A stretch of 64,000 nt of DNA from Haloechinothrix aidingensis (GTDB lineage: Bacteria; Actinomycetota; Actinomycetes; Mycobacteriales; Pseudonocardiaceae). Of this stretch, positions 34,665 through 44,340 are shown piece by piece. The position numbers were made by a program, and so were the translations under genes. The stretch lies in the NCBI RefSeq assembly GCF_013450155.1, contig NZ_JACCKD010000006.1, positions 124,001 through 188,000 on the forward strand, given 5' to 3'. Within the stretch, counting starts at the first letter, position 1. Each line of letters starts with the position of its first letter. The notes beneath the pieces are model-generated. The model saw only the letters and a program-made list of their open reading frames with translations. It had not been told where the DNA came from and made no database searches.

Positions 34665-34704
34665 CAAGCCCGGGGAAGGTGGAGTACCGCCGTCCCCGGG
34701 CTTG
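34665..34704 (+). terminator. 12-bp stem-loop, second terminator element
   Basis: CAAGCCCGGGGA (34665-34676) and TCCCCGGGCTTG (34693-34704) pair perfectly around a 16-base loop, followed by a short T-containing stretch (CCGTCTTTC). It is a stronger terminator candidate than the hairpin before it. Confidence 0.65.
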
Positions 34705-34826
34705 CCGTCTTTCGGGCCGGATACGCACCGCTCGGTGATTTATCGGTGTACGGGGCAGCCGTTCTCGCGAACCGGTGGAAAGCTAGCCGGTCACGAGTTC
34801 GTCGCGGTTCCCGGAAGAGCTGGCAG

Positions 34827-34836
34827 TGTGCACTAG
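34827..34836 (+). promoter_or_regulatory. TGTGCACTAG box upstream of promoter P2
   Basis: This is the same ten-base box as at 27963-27972 and lies at the same 40-bp distance from the -35 element. It is a candidate binding site for a regulator shared by the second HyuA module and the mce operon. Confidence 0.5.
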
Positions 34837-34866
34837 TTCACGTGCTCCGGTTCTGTGATTTTGCTA

Positions 34867-34895
34867 ATGACGCCGATAGTGGCCCCACCTAGACT
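34867..34895 (+). promoter_or_regulatory. Promoter P2 of the mce operon
   Basis: ATGACG (34867-34872) and TAGACT (34890-34895) are 17 bp apart. The -35 is extended as GCTAATGAC. It lies 244 bp before the first YrbE gene and matches P1 and P3 in sequence and spacing. Confidence 0.55.
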
Positions 34896-35138
34896 ACGAA
34901 CAACATCAGAGAGTGCCGTAGCCAGCATTTGACGGCCCGACCCGGAACGGAGTCCGCGCCTTGTCGACTGTGGCAGCAATGAATGAAGCGCTTTCACTGT
35001 GCCGGAGAATTGGATCGACGCAATTCCGGCCGCTGTGCGGTTCCACTCCCGGATCGGAGGACTCGCGCACCGGCGGCGGAGACGGGTACGGGAACGTCCT
35101 GATTCGCTGGCACGAGTCAGAATACCGAGGCCCCCATT

Positions 35139-36023
35139 ATGTCTGAACACCGCGGTTCCCCGGCGAATCGTCGAACCGTGCTCGCCGACGACGGCACGCG
35201 CGGTGCGGGCGGGAACCGGCTTCGGTCCGTCACGCGGTCGCTTCCCGGCCCGCTACGCAACATCGCGACGGAGGTCGGTGGGCCCCTGGTACTCGCGGGC
35301 CAGACGATCCGGACAGCGGTACGCGAACCGCGCGGGTACTGGGGCGATGTCCGTGACGACACGTACGACCTGTTGAAGAAAACCATCGTTCCCGGCATCT
35401 TCGCGATGCTCGGCTACGGGATGCTGCTGGCGGTCTTCGCGGTGTCCATCTTCCTGATCCTCGGCGCGCCGAACCGCCTCGGGCCCATCTATGTGGCCAT
35501 CCTGATCAGGGAGATCGCGCCGTTCATCGCGGGCAGTGTGGTGGCCGGTGTGGTGGGCACCGCGACGACGACCGAGATCGGTGCCAGGAAGATCCGGGAG
35601 GAGCTCGACGCGCTGCGGGTTCTCGGACAGGATCCGGTGCGCATGCTCGTGCTTCCACGGGTGATCGGGCTGGCGATCGTGACCTGGGTCGTCAATATTA
35701 TCGGAATCCTGACCATCGTCGTTCAAGGCTACTTCGTCGCAACGTTGCTCGGTGGAACGTCGCAGGCCGCCTACCTTACCGAGTTCATGATGAACATCTC
35801 GGTTCCCGAGATATTCGCCAACGCGGTCAAAATGATCCTGATAGGTCTGATCATCGGATTCGTGTGCGCGAGCAAAGGTCTACGGGCCACGTCCGGAGCG
35901 GAAGGTCTGGGACGTGCCGTCAACCAGGCGATCGTCATTTCGGTACTAGCCGTATTCATCGTCAGCGTCCTGTTCAACATGGTGCTGCTCGCAACCGTTC
36001 CCGAGATGACCGTATCGCGCTAA
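35139..36023 (+). CDS. MlaE/YrbE-family permease A of the mce operon
   Basis: This 294-residue integral membrane protein has about five or six hydrophobic segments after a 70-residue charged N-terminus. The MlaE hallmark is GARKIREELDALRVLGQDPV near residue 155, followed by LPRVIG. YrbE proteins form the transmembrane channel of MCE lipid importers, usually as a YrbEA/YrbEB pair with a shared ATPase. It opens an operon of at least twelve genes read in one direction. The long hydrophilic N-terminus is typical of the A-type subunit. Confidence 0.93.
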   Translation: MSEHRGSPANRRTVLADDGTRGAGGNRLRSVTRSLPGPLRNIATEVGGPLVLAGQTIRTAVREPRGYWGDVRDDTYDLLKKTIVPGIFAMLGYGMLLAVFAVSIFLILGAPNRLGPIYVAILIREIAPFIAGSVVAGVVGTATTTEIGARKIREELDALRVLGQDPVRMLVLPRVIGLAIVTWVVNIIGILTIVVQGYFVATLLGGTSQAAYLTEFMMNISVPEIFANAVKMILIGLIIGFVCASKGLRATSGAEGLGRAVNQAIVISVLAVFIVSVLFNMVLLATVPEMTVSR

Positions 36024-36036
36024 CAGGAGTGCTTTC

Positions 36037-36876
36037 ATGACAGCAGTCAGCGACCGGTCCGCCGATACTCGAGACGCGCAACCGGCTACGGATGGTGCGC
36101 AACAACGGTATCTGGAGGAAATCGCGCTGGTCTCGAAGTGGACCGTACGTACCATCGTCGAGCTTCCCAAGGCACTGCGTTTTCCTACCGAGATCATACG
36201 CCAGTGCGCGATCATGATCCTGTCGAGCTCGGTCGTCGTCTGGATGCTGGTGTTCACCGGCGGTGTCATGGTGGCCGAGGTCAGCCATTACTTCCTGGAG
36301 ACGATCGGCGCGCAGGCCTACATCGGATTCGTCACGGCGGCCGCGACACTCAAGGGTACTTCGTGTGTCTTCTTCGGCTATATCGTCGCGGCCAAGGTGG
36401 GTTGCGGGATCGTGGCGGAACTCGGCGCGATGCGGATCAACGAGGAAATCGACGCCATGGAAGTGATGGGCGTACCGTCCAGGACGTTCCTGGTCGGTAC
36501 GCGTGTGTGGGCCTCCATCATCGCGTTCCCGTTCCTGTTCGTCACCGGCTTCTCGTGGGCCTTCGTCGGCAGTTACATAACGAACGTGATCATACTGAAA
36601 ACCGTATCCGTAGGCGGCTACAACTCGGTGTTCTGGGCGTTTACGACCCCTGGGGACATGTTCGTTCGGTCGATGCTCTGGGCGATGATTACTGCGCTGC
36701 TCGCCATCATCATCGCGTGTTACTACGGTTACACCGCGAGTGGTGGTCCGGTAGGTGTCGGTGAGAATACGGCGCGATCCATGGCGTTCAACTTCGTCAT
36801 GGTGAACCTGCTCGGAGCGGGAGCCATGTTCCAGTTGTTCTACGGAACAAACGTGGTAATCCCTATCGGGAACTAG
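36037..36876 (+). CDS. MlaE/YrbE-family permease B of the mce operon
   Basis: The 279-residue permease follows YrbEA by 13 bp after an AGGAG ribosome site. It has the conserved cytoplasmic motif GAMRINEEIDAMEVMGVPS near residue 130 and alternating hydrophobic segments (VVVWMLVFTGGVMVAEV, then SVFWAFTTPGDMF). It should pair with the A subunit in the inner membrane to pass lipid or sterol-like substrates delivered by the MCE proteins. Confidence 0.93.
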   Translation: MTAVSDRSADTRDAQPATDGAQQRYLEEIALVSKWTVRTIVELPKALRFPTEIIRQCAIMILSSSVVVWMLVFTGGVMVAEVSHYFLETIGAQAYIGFVTAAATLKGTSCVFFGYIVAAKVGCGIVAELGAMRINEEIDAMEVMGVPSRTFLVGTRVWASIIAFPFLFVTGFSWAFVGSYITNVIILKTVSVGGYNSVFWAFTTPGDMFVRSMLWAMITALLAIIIACYYGYTASGGPVGVGENTARSMAFNFVMVNLLGAGAMFQLFYGTNVVIPIGN

Positions 36877-36906
36877 AAAGCATCCAGGAATCACTGGGAG
36901 GTTGTT

Positions 36907-37758
36907 ATGCCCGATGCGGTGAGCAGTGTCGGAGAGGCGGATCCGCCCGTGCCGTCGGACGCCGGCGAACGGTGGCCGGGGGACGGCGCGTCCGCGCAGG
37001 CGAACGGTCACGCGGTCGAGGTCACCGACCTGCACAAGTCGTTCGGCACGTTTGACGTGCTACGTGGCTTGAACATCGATTTCGTCGACAACGCCGTGAC
37101 GACGATTCTGGGTCCGTCGGGCACGGGTAAGAGCGTGCTTCTCAAGCACATGGTCGGGCTCCTGGAGCCGGACCGCGGCGAGGTCAACGTATTCGGCAAC
37201 AATATATGGTCACTGAGCGAGAGTGAGCGTTCGGAGATGCGGAAGCGGTTCGGCGTGCTGTTTCAGGACGGCGCGCTGTTCGGCTCCATGGACATATTCG
37301 ACAACGTCGCTTTCCCGCTTCGGAAAAATACGGAGATGCGGGAGTCGGAGATTCGCGATATCGTGACGGACCGGCTCGCGGAGGTGGGTCTGAGCGGGGC
37401 GGCCACGAAGCGGCCGAACGAGATATCCGGCGGTATGAAAAAGCGCGCGGGATTCGCCCGCGCGCTGGTGATGCGCCCGGACATACTTCTCTTCGACGAG
37501 CCGGATTCCGGCCTGGATCCGGTGCGAACGAGCTTGTTGTGCGATCTCATCGTCGAGATGCACCGGGAGCACCGTGGCACGTACGTGGTCGTCACGCACG
37601 ACATCAATACGACACGTCGGGTCAGCGATTACGTAGGCGTGTTGTGGCAGGGCCGGCTCGTGTACTACGGACCGGTGGAAGAGGCCATGGCCTCCGAGGA
37701 TCCGTTCGTTCGGCAGTTTCTCTCCGGTGATTCGGTCGGCCCGTTGGGAATGGAATGA
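36907..37758 (+). CDS. MCE-system ABC ATPase (MceG/Mkl-like)
   Basis: The 283-residue ATPase has Walker A GPSGTGKSVLLKH near residue 70, the signature ISGGMKKRAGFARAL near 180, Walker B LLFDEPDSGLD near 200, and the late switch His in VVTHDI. GTGKSVLLKHMVG and SGGMKKRAG are typical of Mkl/MlaF ATPases. It powers the YrbE channel. In mycobacteria this ATPase is usually unlinked and shared between mce systems; here it is within the operon, so the system looks self-contained. The first 35 residues are an acidic, probably disordered tail. The next gene starts two bases after the stop. Confidence 0.93.
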   Translation: MPDAVSSVGEADPPVPSDAGERWPGDGASAQANGHAVEVTDLHKSFGTFDVLRGLNIDFVDNAVTTILGPSGTGKSVLLKHMVGLLEPDRGEVNVFGNNIWSLSESERSEMRKRFGVLFQDGALFGSMDIFDNVAFPLRKNTEMRESEIRDIVTDRLAEVGLSGAATKRPNEISGGMKKRAGFARALVMRPDILLFDEPDSGLDPVRTSLLCDLIVEMHREHRGTYVVVTHDINTTRRVSDYVGVLWQGRLVYYGPVEEAMASEDPFVRQFLSGDSVGPLGME

Positions 37759-37759
37759 C

Positions 37760-38992
37760 ATGTGGAAGCGATCCCTGCTGATAGGCGGAGTGCTGGTCGG
37801 CGTGCTCGGGGGCGTGGCAGCCACGTCGCTGGCGTCCGAGGACGACTACGAGGTCGACTTCGTCGTGCCGTCGGCAGCGCAACTGCTCGAAGGCTCGTTC
37901 GTGTGGATCGACGGGCAGGAGGCCGGCGAGGTGCGTGACCTCGAGGTTCGCGACGGCAAGGCCATCGTCACTGCCGCGCTCGACGAGGCGCACGCACCGC
38001 TGCACGAGGGGACGTCGGCGCGAGTCGAGTGGCAGTCGGTGCTCGGTGAGCGGATCTTCAGTGTCGATCCGGGTCCGGCCGACAACGCGGAGATCCCCTC
38101 CGGTGCCATGTACGAGGGCGAGGTCACGCAGATCGAGGTGGATCAGGTTCTCGCTGCGCTGGACGAGGAGACGCGGGAGGAACTGACGTCGCTGCTGCGC
38201 GGGCTGAACCGGACGGTTGACGGCAACGAGGAGGAGCTCAAGGCGACGCTGGCCAGCGCCGGACCGGCCGTTCGGGCACTCGGTGAAGTGCTCGACGCGG
38301 TAGGGCAGGACGGGCCCGCGATCCGGCGGCTGGTGCAGCAGCTCGAGGACATGCTCGGTGTGCTGGCCGAGCAACACGGCGATGTCTCCGGCGTGGTGGA
38401 GAACCTGACCCGTACCACGGATCGACTGGCAGAACAGCGGGAGAACGTCGCGGAGGGGCTCGGCGAGCTCCCCGGGACTCTCGATGCCGCGCGCGAGACG
38501 CTCGACGACGTCCCCGAAGCGGTGGACGCGGCGGTCCCGTTGCTCGAGGACTTCGGCCCGGCGAGCGAGCGGCTCACGTCGGTCTCGCGCAACCTGAGTC
38601 CGGTGCTGTCGGAACTGCGGCCGAGCGTCGCGGAACTGCGCCCGACGCTGGAGGCGACGCAGGTACTCCTGGATCACACGCCGGGCCTGCTCGACTCGGC
38701 GCACGGCGTACTCCCGCAGGTGACACGCACGATGAACAAGCTGCATCCCGCGGTGGCGCACCTGCGCCCGTACATGCCGGAGGCAGTCGGCTGGGTCAAC
38801 AACTGGGGACGCGACTACGCCTCCTACGACTCGCAGGGCCACGTGTGGCTGGGCGGGCTGGCCCAGGCGGGGCTCGCCGCGATGAACGACCAGCCGCCAG
38901 GGGGAACGCCTCCGATGTCTGTCGAGGAACCCCCACCCGGTGAAGTGGTCGACCAGCCGTGGACCGATGCGCACGGAAGTGAGATGCGATGA
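37760..38992 (+). CDS. mceA: MCE-family protein, first of six
   Basis: The 410-residue protein starts right after the ATPase stop. One N-terminal membrane segment (SLLIGGVLVGVLGGVAATSL) anchors it. The MlaD/MCE domain covers about residues 30-110 (FVVPSAAQLLEGSFVWIDGQ, then LGERIFSVDPG). A long coiled-coil region with repeated heptad-like blocks (ETLDDVPEAVDAAVPLLEDF) follows to about 330. MCE proteins form periplasmic rings and tunnels that carry lipids across the cell envelope. The letter is assigned by gene order only. Translation is coupled to the next gene by ATGA. Confidence 0.9.
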   Translation: MWKRSLLIGGVLVGVLGGVAATSLASEDDYEVDFVVPSAAQLLEGSFVWIDGQEAGEVRDLEVRDGKAIVTAALDEAHAPLHEGTSARVEWQSVLGERIFSVDPGPADNAEIPSGAMYEGEVTQIEVDQVLAALDEETREELTSLLRGLNRTVDGNEEELKATLASAGPAVRALGEVLDAVGQDGPAIRRLVQQLEDMLGVLAEQHGDVSGVVENLTRTTDRLAEQRENVAEGLGELPGTLDAARETLDDVPEAVDAAVPLLEDFGPASERLTSVSRNLSPVLSELRPSVAELRPTLEATQVLLDHTPGLLDSAHGVLPQVTRTMNKLHPAVAHLRPYMPEAVGWVNNWGRDYASYDSQGHVWLGGLAQAGLAAMNDQPPGGTPPMSVEEPPPGEVVDQPWTDAHGSEMR

Positions 38993-40359
38993 CGACGATG
39001 CGATCACGGGGCGCCCGCATCGCGACGATGGTTGCCGTTGCCGGTCTGGCTGTCGTGCTGGCCACTGCGGGCGTGGCCGATGATACGGACGACGTGACCA
39101 TCACCGCGTGGTTCGGGGATGCCAGCCCGATGGTGCCCGGTAACGAGATCAAGGCGTCCGGTGTCACGGTGGGTGAGATCGATTCCATCGAGCTGGAAGA
39201 CGAGCGGGCGAAGGTCGTGATGAGCGTGGACCGCGCCGTCCTGCCGCTCTACCGGGACGCTCGGGCCACCATCACGTTGAAGGACCTGTTCGGTGAGCGC
39301 TACATCAAGCTGGAACGTGGTTCGGGCTCGGAACCGCTGGCTGAGGGCTCGCTGGTGCTGTCAGAGGACAACACCGGCCGCGTGGTCGATCTGCAGGACA
39401 TCCTCAACGAGGTCGACGACCCGACGGGAACGGCGCTCGCCGCCCTTCTGACGACGCTGGGCGAGGCGGCCAACGGTCGTGGCGAGCAGATCGCGGACGG
39501 GATCGCGGCGCTGGAACCGGCCATGCGGCAGACGGACGAGCTCGCCGCGATCCTCGGGGAGCACAACAAGCTGCTGACGGACCTCGTCGACAGTGTCCAG
39601 CCCGCCGTCTCTGCGCTGGCGGACGGCCGCGGCGAGACACTGGACAGCCTGGTGGACTCGACGGAGCTGACGCTGTCCACGGTCGCGCGGCGGAGTGCGG
39701 AGACGCGAGCGGCGCTGCAACGTCTGCCGGGGACGTTGGCGGACGCGCAACGGACGCTGGCACGGGTCGCCGGAGTGTCCGAGGACGCGACACCGACGTT
39801 GGCTGATCTGCGCCCGGTGACCGGTGACCTCAACGACGTCGCCGGCGAGCTGCACCGCTTCGCCGACGCCGTCGATCCCGCGCTGGCGTCGCTGACGCCG
39901 GTTCTCGAGCGGGCCGAGCGGATGCTTGACGAGGCCGAGCCGTTGCTCGACTCCCTCCAGCCCGCGGGCGAGGACCTGCGCGGAGTCGCCGCGCACGGCA
40001 GGACGCTCATGGATGAGGCGCTCAGCAAGCGGCTCGACAACCTCATGGAGTTCGTCCGGGGCTGGTCGCTGAGCACCTCGGGCTACGACGGGCTCAGTCA
40101 CTACTTCCGCGCCGCCGTGGTCTCCTCGCCCCGGGGCCTGGGAACCACGGGGCTGGGCGCGATCCCGGGTGCGCCGGAGGCCGAGGAGGTGGTGCCGGAC
40201 ACGCCGCTTCCCGGAGCGACGCTGCCACCTCCGATCGGTCCCGAAGACAGTGACGGAGGCGAGGACGACGGGGCGGACGCGTCGCCGGACGGCGAGGCGA
40301 CCGGTCTGACGGAGGAACAGGAACAGTCCATGCTCGGCCAGCTGCTCGGAGGTCAGTAG
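38989..40359 (+). CDS. mceB: MCE-family protein, second of six
   Basis: This 456-residue protein has an N-terminal anchor (MVAVAGLAVVLATAGVA), an MCE domain at about residues 35-115 with ASGVTVGEIDSIELEDERAK and LFGERYIKLERG, and a coiled-coil repeat region up to about 350. The C-terminal 80 residues are acidic and Pro/Gly-rich. Its start overlaps the previous stop as ATGA. The DLFGERYIKL segment is the common beta-strand signature of the family. Confidence 0.9.
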   Translation: MTTMRSRGARIATMVAVAGLAVVLATAGVADDTDDVTITAWFGDASPMVPGNEIKASGVTVGEIDSIELEDERAKVVMSVDRAVLPLYRDARATITLKDLFGERYIKLERGSGSEPLAEGSLVLSEDNTGRVVDLQDILNEVDDPTGTALAALLTTLGEAANGRGEQIADGIAALEPAMRQTDELAAILGEHNKLLTDLVDSVQPAVSALADGRGETLDSLVDSTELTLSTVARRSAETRAALQRLPGTLADAQRTLARVAGVSEDATPTLADLRPVTGDLNDVAGELHRFADAVDPALASLTPVLERAERMLDEAEPLLDSLQPAGEDLRGVAAHGRTLMDEALSKRLDNLMEFVRGWSLSTSGYDGLSHYFRAAVVSSPRGLGTTGLGAIPGAPEAEEVVPDTPLPGATLPPPIGPEDSDGGEDDGADASPDGEATGLTEEQEQSMLGQLLGGQ

Positions 40360-40361
40360 CG

Positions 40362-41630
40362 ATGGGTCCACGAGAGTCGAGAAGTGTCGCGGCGACGGTG
40401 ATCACCGGCGTCGCCGGGCTGGCAGGGATCGTGCTCGTCCTCTACCTCGCCGGTACGGCCCACACGGGGTTGCCGTGGCAGAGCAGCACCATGGTGCAGG
40501 CCGAGTTCACCGATACCGACAGCCTGTCGGAAGGCAACGAGGTCCGGCGTAACAGCGTGCGGATCGGCAAGGTCGCCGACATCGAGTACGAGGACGGCAT
40601 CGCCGTGGTGACGATGCGGTTGGACGGGGATGTCGACATCTACGCGGACGCTACGGCCGAGGTGTGGGATTTCTCGGTTCTCGCGGCCAAGTTCGTCGAG
40701 CTCTCGCCAGGAAGCCCGGAAGCCGGTGAGCTCAACGGCGACCGCATCGCGGCGGAGCAGACGACGGACTCCGCCGATCTCTACGAGCTCTTCGAGGTGC
40801 TCGACGAGCCCAGCCGGGAAGGAGCCACCAGCGCGATCCGCGAGCTGGGCAGCGGCGCGGCGGGTCGGAGTCGCGACCTGCAGCACTTCGTACAGTCCTT
40901 CCCGGGACTGCTGGCCGATGCCGGGGAGATCTCCAGCGCGCTGGCTGCCGACGCCGCCGACCTGCCTGCACTGCTTCGCAGCGCCGAGCGGGTGGCGTCG
41001 CGGTTCGCGGGGCGTGAGGAGCAGATCGCAGGAGCCCTGGAACAGACGGATGCCACGCTGCGGGCGCTCGCGGCCGATGGTGGCGAGCCCTTGGCGGAGT
41101 CGCTGCAGCGCCTTCCGGGCACGTTGGATAGTGCGAGGACGGCATTTCAGGAGCTCGACGCGCCACTCGGTGATACCCAGGCGGCGTTCGACGAGCTCCG
41201 GACCGGTGCTCGGGCATTGTCCGAGTCCGAGGAGGACCTGCGTGGTGTGCTGCGGGAGTCTGTCGAACCGTTCGGCAAGGTGCCGGATGTGGCGGAAAAG
41301 GCCACACCGGCCGTGGGTGAGCTGTCCGGGACGTTCGCCGACGCCCGGCCCCTCGCGCCACAGGTTCGGCGTGCGCTCGACGACCTGGAAACGCCGATGA
41401 GTGTGCTGGCGCCCTACGCCCCCGAGATGGGTACGTTCTTCGTGCGCGGGCACAGCTGGACGTCGGAGAACGTCGACGGTGTGCACTACGCGCGGCTGGG
41501 GATCGCCTCCCCGGTTATCCGTACGGTGGGCGGCTTGCTCGGCCCGGGCGCCGTCGAGCAGGAGGTCTACCCGGAACCGGGCGAGGCCGATCATCACCGG
41601 GCCGAGAACCTCGTGGGAGGTGTGCGATGA
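40362..41630 (+). CDS. mceC: MCE-family protein, third of six
   Basis: The 422-residue product starts two bases after the previous stop. A hydrophobic anchor (VITGVAGLAGIVLVLYLAG) is followed by the MCE domain at about 45-125 (EGNEVRRNSVRIGKVADIEY), then coiled-coil repeats rich in Leu, Glu and Ala. The C-terminal part (MSVLAPYAPEMGTFFVRG) matches the conserved tail region of actinobacterial MCE proteins, thought to face the outer part of the tunnel. The stop overlaps the next start. Confidence 0.9.
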   Translation: MGPRESRSVAATVITGVAGLAGIVLVLYLAGTAHTGLPWQSSTMVQAEFTDTDSLSEGNEVRRNSVRIGKVADIEYEDGIAVVTMRLDGDVDIYADATAEVWDFSVLAAKFVELSPGSPEAGELNGDRIAAEQTTDSADLYELFEVLDEPSREGATSAIRELGSGAAGRSRDLQHFVQSFPGLLADAGEISSALAADAADLPALLRSAERVASRFAGREEQIAGALEQTDATLRALAADGGEPLAESLQRLPGTLDSARTAFQELDAPLGDTQAAFDELRTGARALSESEEDLRGVLRESVEPFGKVPDVAEKATPAVGELSGTFADARPLAPQVRRALDDLETPMSVLAPYAPEMGTFFVRGHSWTSENVDGVHYARLGIASPVIRTVGGLLGPGAVEQEVYPEPGEADHHRAENLVGGVR

Positions 41631-43039
41631 AGACTCTGGGACGCGTTGCCGCGCGCCTGCCCAGGCCGGTGAACGGGGTGTCGCGCTCGACTGCCGGCCT
41701 GCTGGTCCTCGTGCTGTTCTTCGCGTTCGTGGCCGCCCTGTACAACAAGGAGCGCATCACGAACACGGTCGCCGGAATGTTCGCGGACACCACGCGGGTT
41801 CAAGCGGAGTTCTCCCGTGACTACCAGCTGCGCGACCACAAGAGCGACGTGAAGATGGGTGGGGTGATCGTCGGCTCGGCGATCGGTGGTGAGCCCTCTG
41901 ACAGCGGGTCGTGGATCGTCACGATGCAGATCGACAGCGAGGCGGCGGAGAAGCTCGGAAGCAGCCCGTCCGCGAGCGTCCGCCCCACGTTGCTGCTCGG
42001 CGGGAACTACTATGTCGAGCTCCGGCCGGGCGGCGGCGGCGAGTTCGACGGCGAGACGATCCCGCGGGAGCGGACGAGCGTGCCGGTCGAGCTCGAACAC
42101 GTGCTGGCCGCGGTCGGCAGCGAGGAGGCCAAGGACGGCATCCGGGCCTCGGTGGGCCAGCTCGACGGGGTGCTGCGCCAGGGAGGTTCCGGTGCGCTGG
42201 AGAACCTGCTCGAGACGGCCCCGGACGTGCTGCCGCCCACCGGCGACGTACTGGAGGCCACCCGTGGCACCAGACCGGCACGCGACCTTCCCGAACTGGT
42301 CGCGGGCTTCCAGTCGGCAGCGGATGCCCTGACACACCGGGAGGGTCAGCTCGGCGAGATCCTGTCCTCACTCGAGGCCAGCACGGCAGCGCTCGCCGAG
42401 GGAAGTGCCCCGCTCGCCGAGGCCGCGTCCACCCTTCCCGAGACGCTGCGCACCACCCGCGCCGGCCTCCGCGACCTGCAACCTACCGTGGACCAGCTGA
42501 TCTCGACGGCCGAGAGCGCCCGGCCCACGGTCCGGGAACTGGACGGCCTGCTCGCCGAGCTGGATCCCGTACTGGAACGCACCCGGCCGTTCCTCGAGAA
42601 CCTGCGTCCCTTGCTCGACCAGGCCCGCCCGGTCGTCGAGCAGCTGGTCCCGGTATCGGACGAGTCGACCCGGGTACTGCGGGATGTCGAGGGGCCGGTG
42701 CTGGATCGGCTCGAGGGGCCGATATCCGACACCGTGCTGTCGCCGTGGGAAGGCAGCGGGCATTATGCCGGCGGCGGGTCGAGCGGGAACCCACTGTACG
42801 TGGAGCTCGGCTACCTGGCCAGCCGTGGCGCCGACGCACTGTCCTGGAACGACGGGTCCGGCGGGCACTCGCGCCTGTCCGCGGGAATCGCGGCGAACTC
42901 GGTGGGCGGTAGTGGCACGCCGAAGAGCCTGCAGCAGTACCTGGAGACGCTCGGGCTGGCCTCGCCCGGCCCGCATCACAACGACGGTGACGCGCCGGCG
43001 ACACCGTCCCTGCCAACGGAGGGAGGAGGTTCACGGTGA
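41627..43039 (+). CDS. mceD: MCE-family protein, fourth of six
   Basis: This 470-residue protein has an N-terminal anchor (STAGLLVLVLFFAFVAALY) and an MCE domain at about 55-140 (DVKMGGVIVGSAIGGE, then LLLGGNYYVELRPG). The long helical part has regularly spaced LxxLxPxLE blocks (LDGLLAELDPVLERTRPFLE). The Gly-rich stretch around residue 380 (HYAGGGSSGNP) is typical for the class. It overlaps its neighbours on both sides (ATGA, GTGA), in keeping with equimolar ring assembly. Confidence 0.9.
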   Translation: MKTLGRVAARLPRPVNGVSRSTAGLLVLVLFFAFVAALYNKERITNTVAGMFADTTRVQAEFSRDYQLRDHKSDVKMGGVIVGSAIGGEPSDSGSWIVTMQIDSEAAEKLGSSPSASVRPTLLLGGNYYVELRPGGGGEFDGETIPRERTSVPVELEHVLAAVGSEEAKDGIRASVGQLDGVLRQGGSGALENLLETAPDVLPPTGDVLEATRGTRPARDLPELVAGFQSAADALTHREGQLGEILSSLEASTAALAEGSAPLAEAASTLPETLRTTRAGLRDLQPTVDQLISTAESARPTVRELDGLLAELDPVLERTRPFLENLRPLLDQARPVVEQLVPVSDESTRVLRDVEGPVLDRLEGPISDTVLSPWEGSGHYAGGGSSGNPLYVELGYLASRGADALSWNDGSGGHSRLSAGIAANSVGGSGTPKSLQQYLETLGLASPGPHHNDGDAPATPSLPTEGGGSR

Positions 43040-44340
43040 GGAGAAAGCACCTCTCCCTGCGCCGTAGCTGGGAGCGCATGCGGACGGTTCCCGGCCTCGG
43101 GCGCAACACACTGGTCGTCGCCGCGCTTGTCCTGCTCGGCCTGACCGCGGCGACGGTGAACCTCTACAAGGCCCATTTCGTCCCGCCCTGGGAGGAGCGG
43201 TACACTTTCGCGGCCGAGTTCGAGAACGTCACCGGGGTCAACCCGGAAACCAAACATCAGGTGACGATCGCCGGCGTCGAGGTCGGCCAGATCGTCGACT
43301 GGGAGGTGACCGGGAACGGCACCGCCTTGCTCGAGTTCAGCATCGAGCAAGGGCACGTGATCCACGACGACGCCCGGGCGGTCATGCGCACGGTGAACCC
43401 GCTCAACCAGATGTATGTCGAGATCGACCCCGGCGGTTCGCCCGCGGAACCACTACCCGAGGGTGGCAAGCTACCGAGTAGCCAGACGGAACGGGCGATA
43501 CAGCCCGACGAGGTACTGGACAATCTGGACGAACGATCCCAGAGGGCGATCAACGCGTTGCTCCGCGAGTCCGATGTGGCCCTGGCACGGGCCCCCGAGC
43601 AGCTACCCGGCGGCCTGGAAGCCACCGAGAGCACCTTCACCGGGCTCCGGCCAGTGATGGAGGCGCTGCAAACGCGGAGCGACAAGCTCAGCGAGCTCAT
43701 GACGGGGCTGTCCCGGATCGCCTCGGCCGCAGGTGACAATCACGAGCGGGCCACGAGTCTCGCCGACTCCGCCCAGGAGACGCTGGGGATCCTGGAAGAC
43801 AATGACGCTGATCTCCGAGCGACGCTCGAGGAGCTGCCGGGACTCAACGACGAGCTCCGGAGCGCCCTGTCCGGGACCCAGGACCTGACCGAACAGCTGG
43901 ACCCCGTGCTGGCCGATGTCGATGCCGCAGCGGAGTCACTGCCGGACGCGCTGAGCAGACTCGGCGCGACGACGAAGCAGATCGGGAGGACCGTCGACGA
44001 GGCGAGCCCGGTCGTGGAGAAGGCCAGGCCCGTGGTGGCGAGCCTGAGTCCTCTTGTCGACGACGTCGACCACGCGCTGGACGACGCCCGGCCGATTTCG
44101 GAGGGGCTCGACCACGACACGGAACTGGTCACCTCGTACCTGACGGACCTGCAGGCATTCGTCTACAACACCTCGTCGGTGTTCAGCACGACCGACGCGC
44201 GGGGCACGATCATCCGCGGACACGCGGTGGCCCCGCTGCCCGATGGCGGCTCGCTTCCCGGTAGCCGGGGTGGATACGCCCCGGATCCCGAAGAGAGCGG
44301 AACCGGTGGAGCCGACGAGACATCCGAGGGAGGCCGATGA
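43036..44340 (+). CDS. mceE: MCE-family protein, fifth of six (no lipobox)
   Basis: The 434-residue protein starts at a GTG overlapping the previous stop. The N-terminal segment (NTLVVAALVLLGLTAATVN) is followed by an MCE domain at about 55-135 (VTIAGVEVGQIVDWEVTGNG) and coiled-coil repeats. In mycobacterial operons the fifth MCE protein is usually a lipoprotein. Here no Cys follows the hydrophobic segment, so this member is membrane-anchored rather than lipidated. The letter follows gene order. Confidence 0.88.
   Translation: MRRKHLSLRRSWERMRTVPGLGRNTLVVAALVLLGLTAATVNLYKAHFVPPWEERYTFAAEFENVTGVNPETKHQVTIAGVEVGQIVDWEVTGNGTALLEFSIEQGHVIHDDARAVMRTVNPLNQMYVEIDPGGSPAEPLPEGGKLPSSQTERAIQPDEVLDNLDERSQRAINALLRESDVALARAPEQLPGGLEATESTFTGLRPVMEALQTRSDKLSELMTGLSRIASAAGDNHERATSLADSAQETLGILEDNDADLRATLEELPGLNDELRSALSGTQDLTEQLDPVLADVDAAAESLPDALSRLGATTKQIGRTVDEASPVVEKARPVVASLSPLVDDVDHALDDARPISEGLDHDTELVTSYLTDLQAFVYNTSSVFSTTDARGTIIRGHAVAPLPDGGSLPGSRGGYAPDPEESGTGGADETSEGGR

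Larger units (their letters stand above)
34614..35138. other. 525-bp intergenic region between the second hydroxylase module and the mce operon
   Basis: No gene is supported. The first 90 bp hold two stem-loops that can end the upstream operon. The second half holds promoter P2 with its TGTGCACTAG box. A leader of about 240 bp then runs to the first mce gene. Confidence 0.7.
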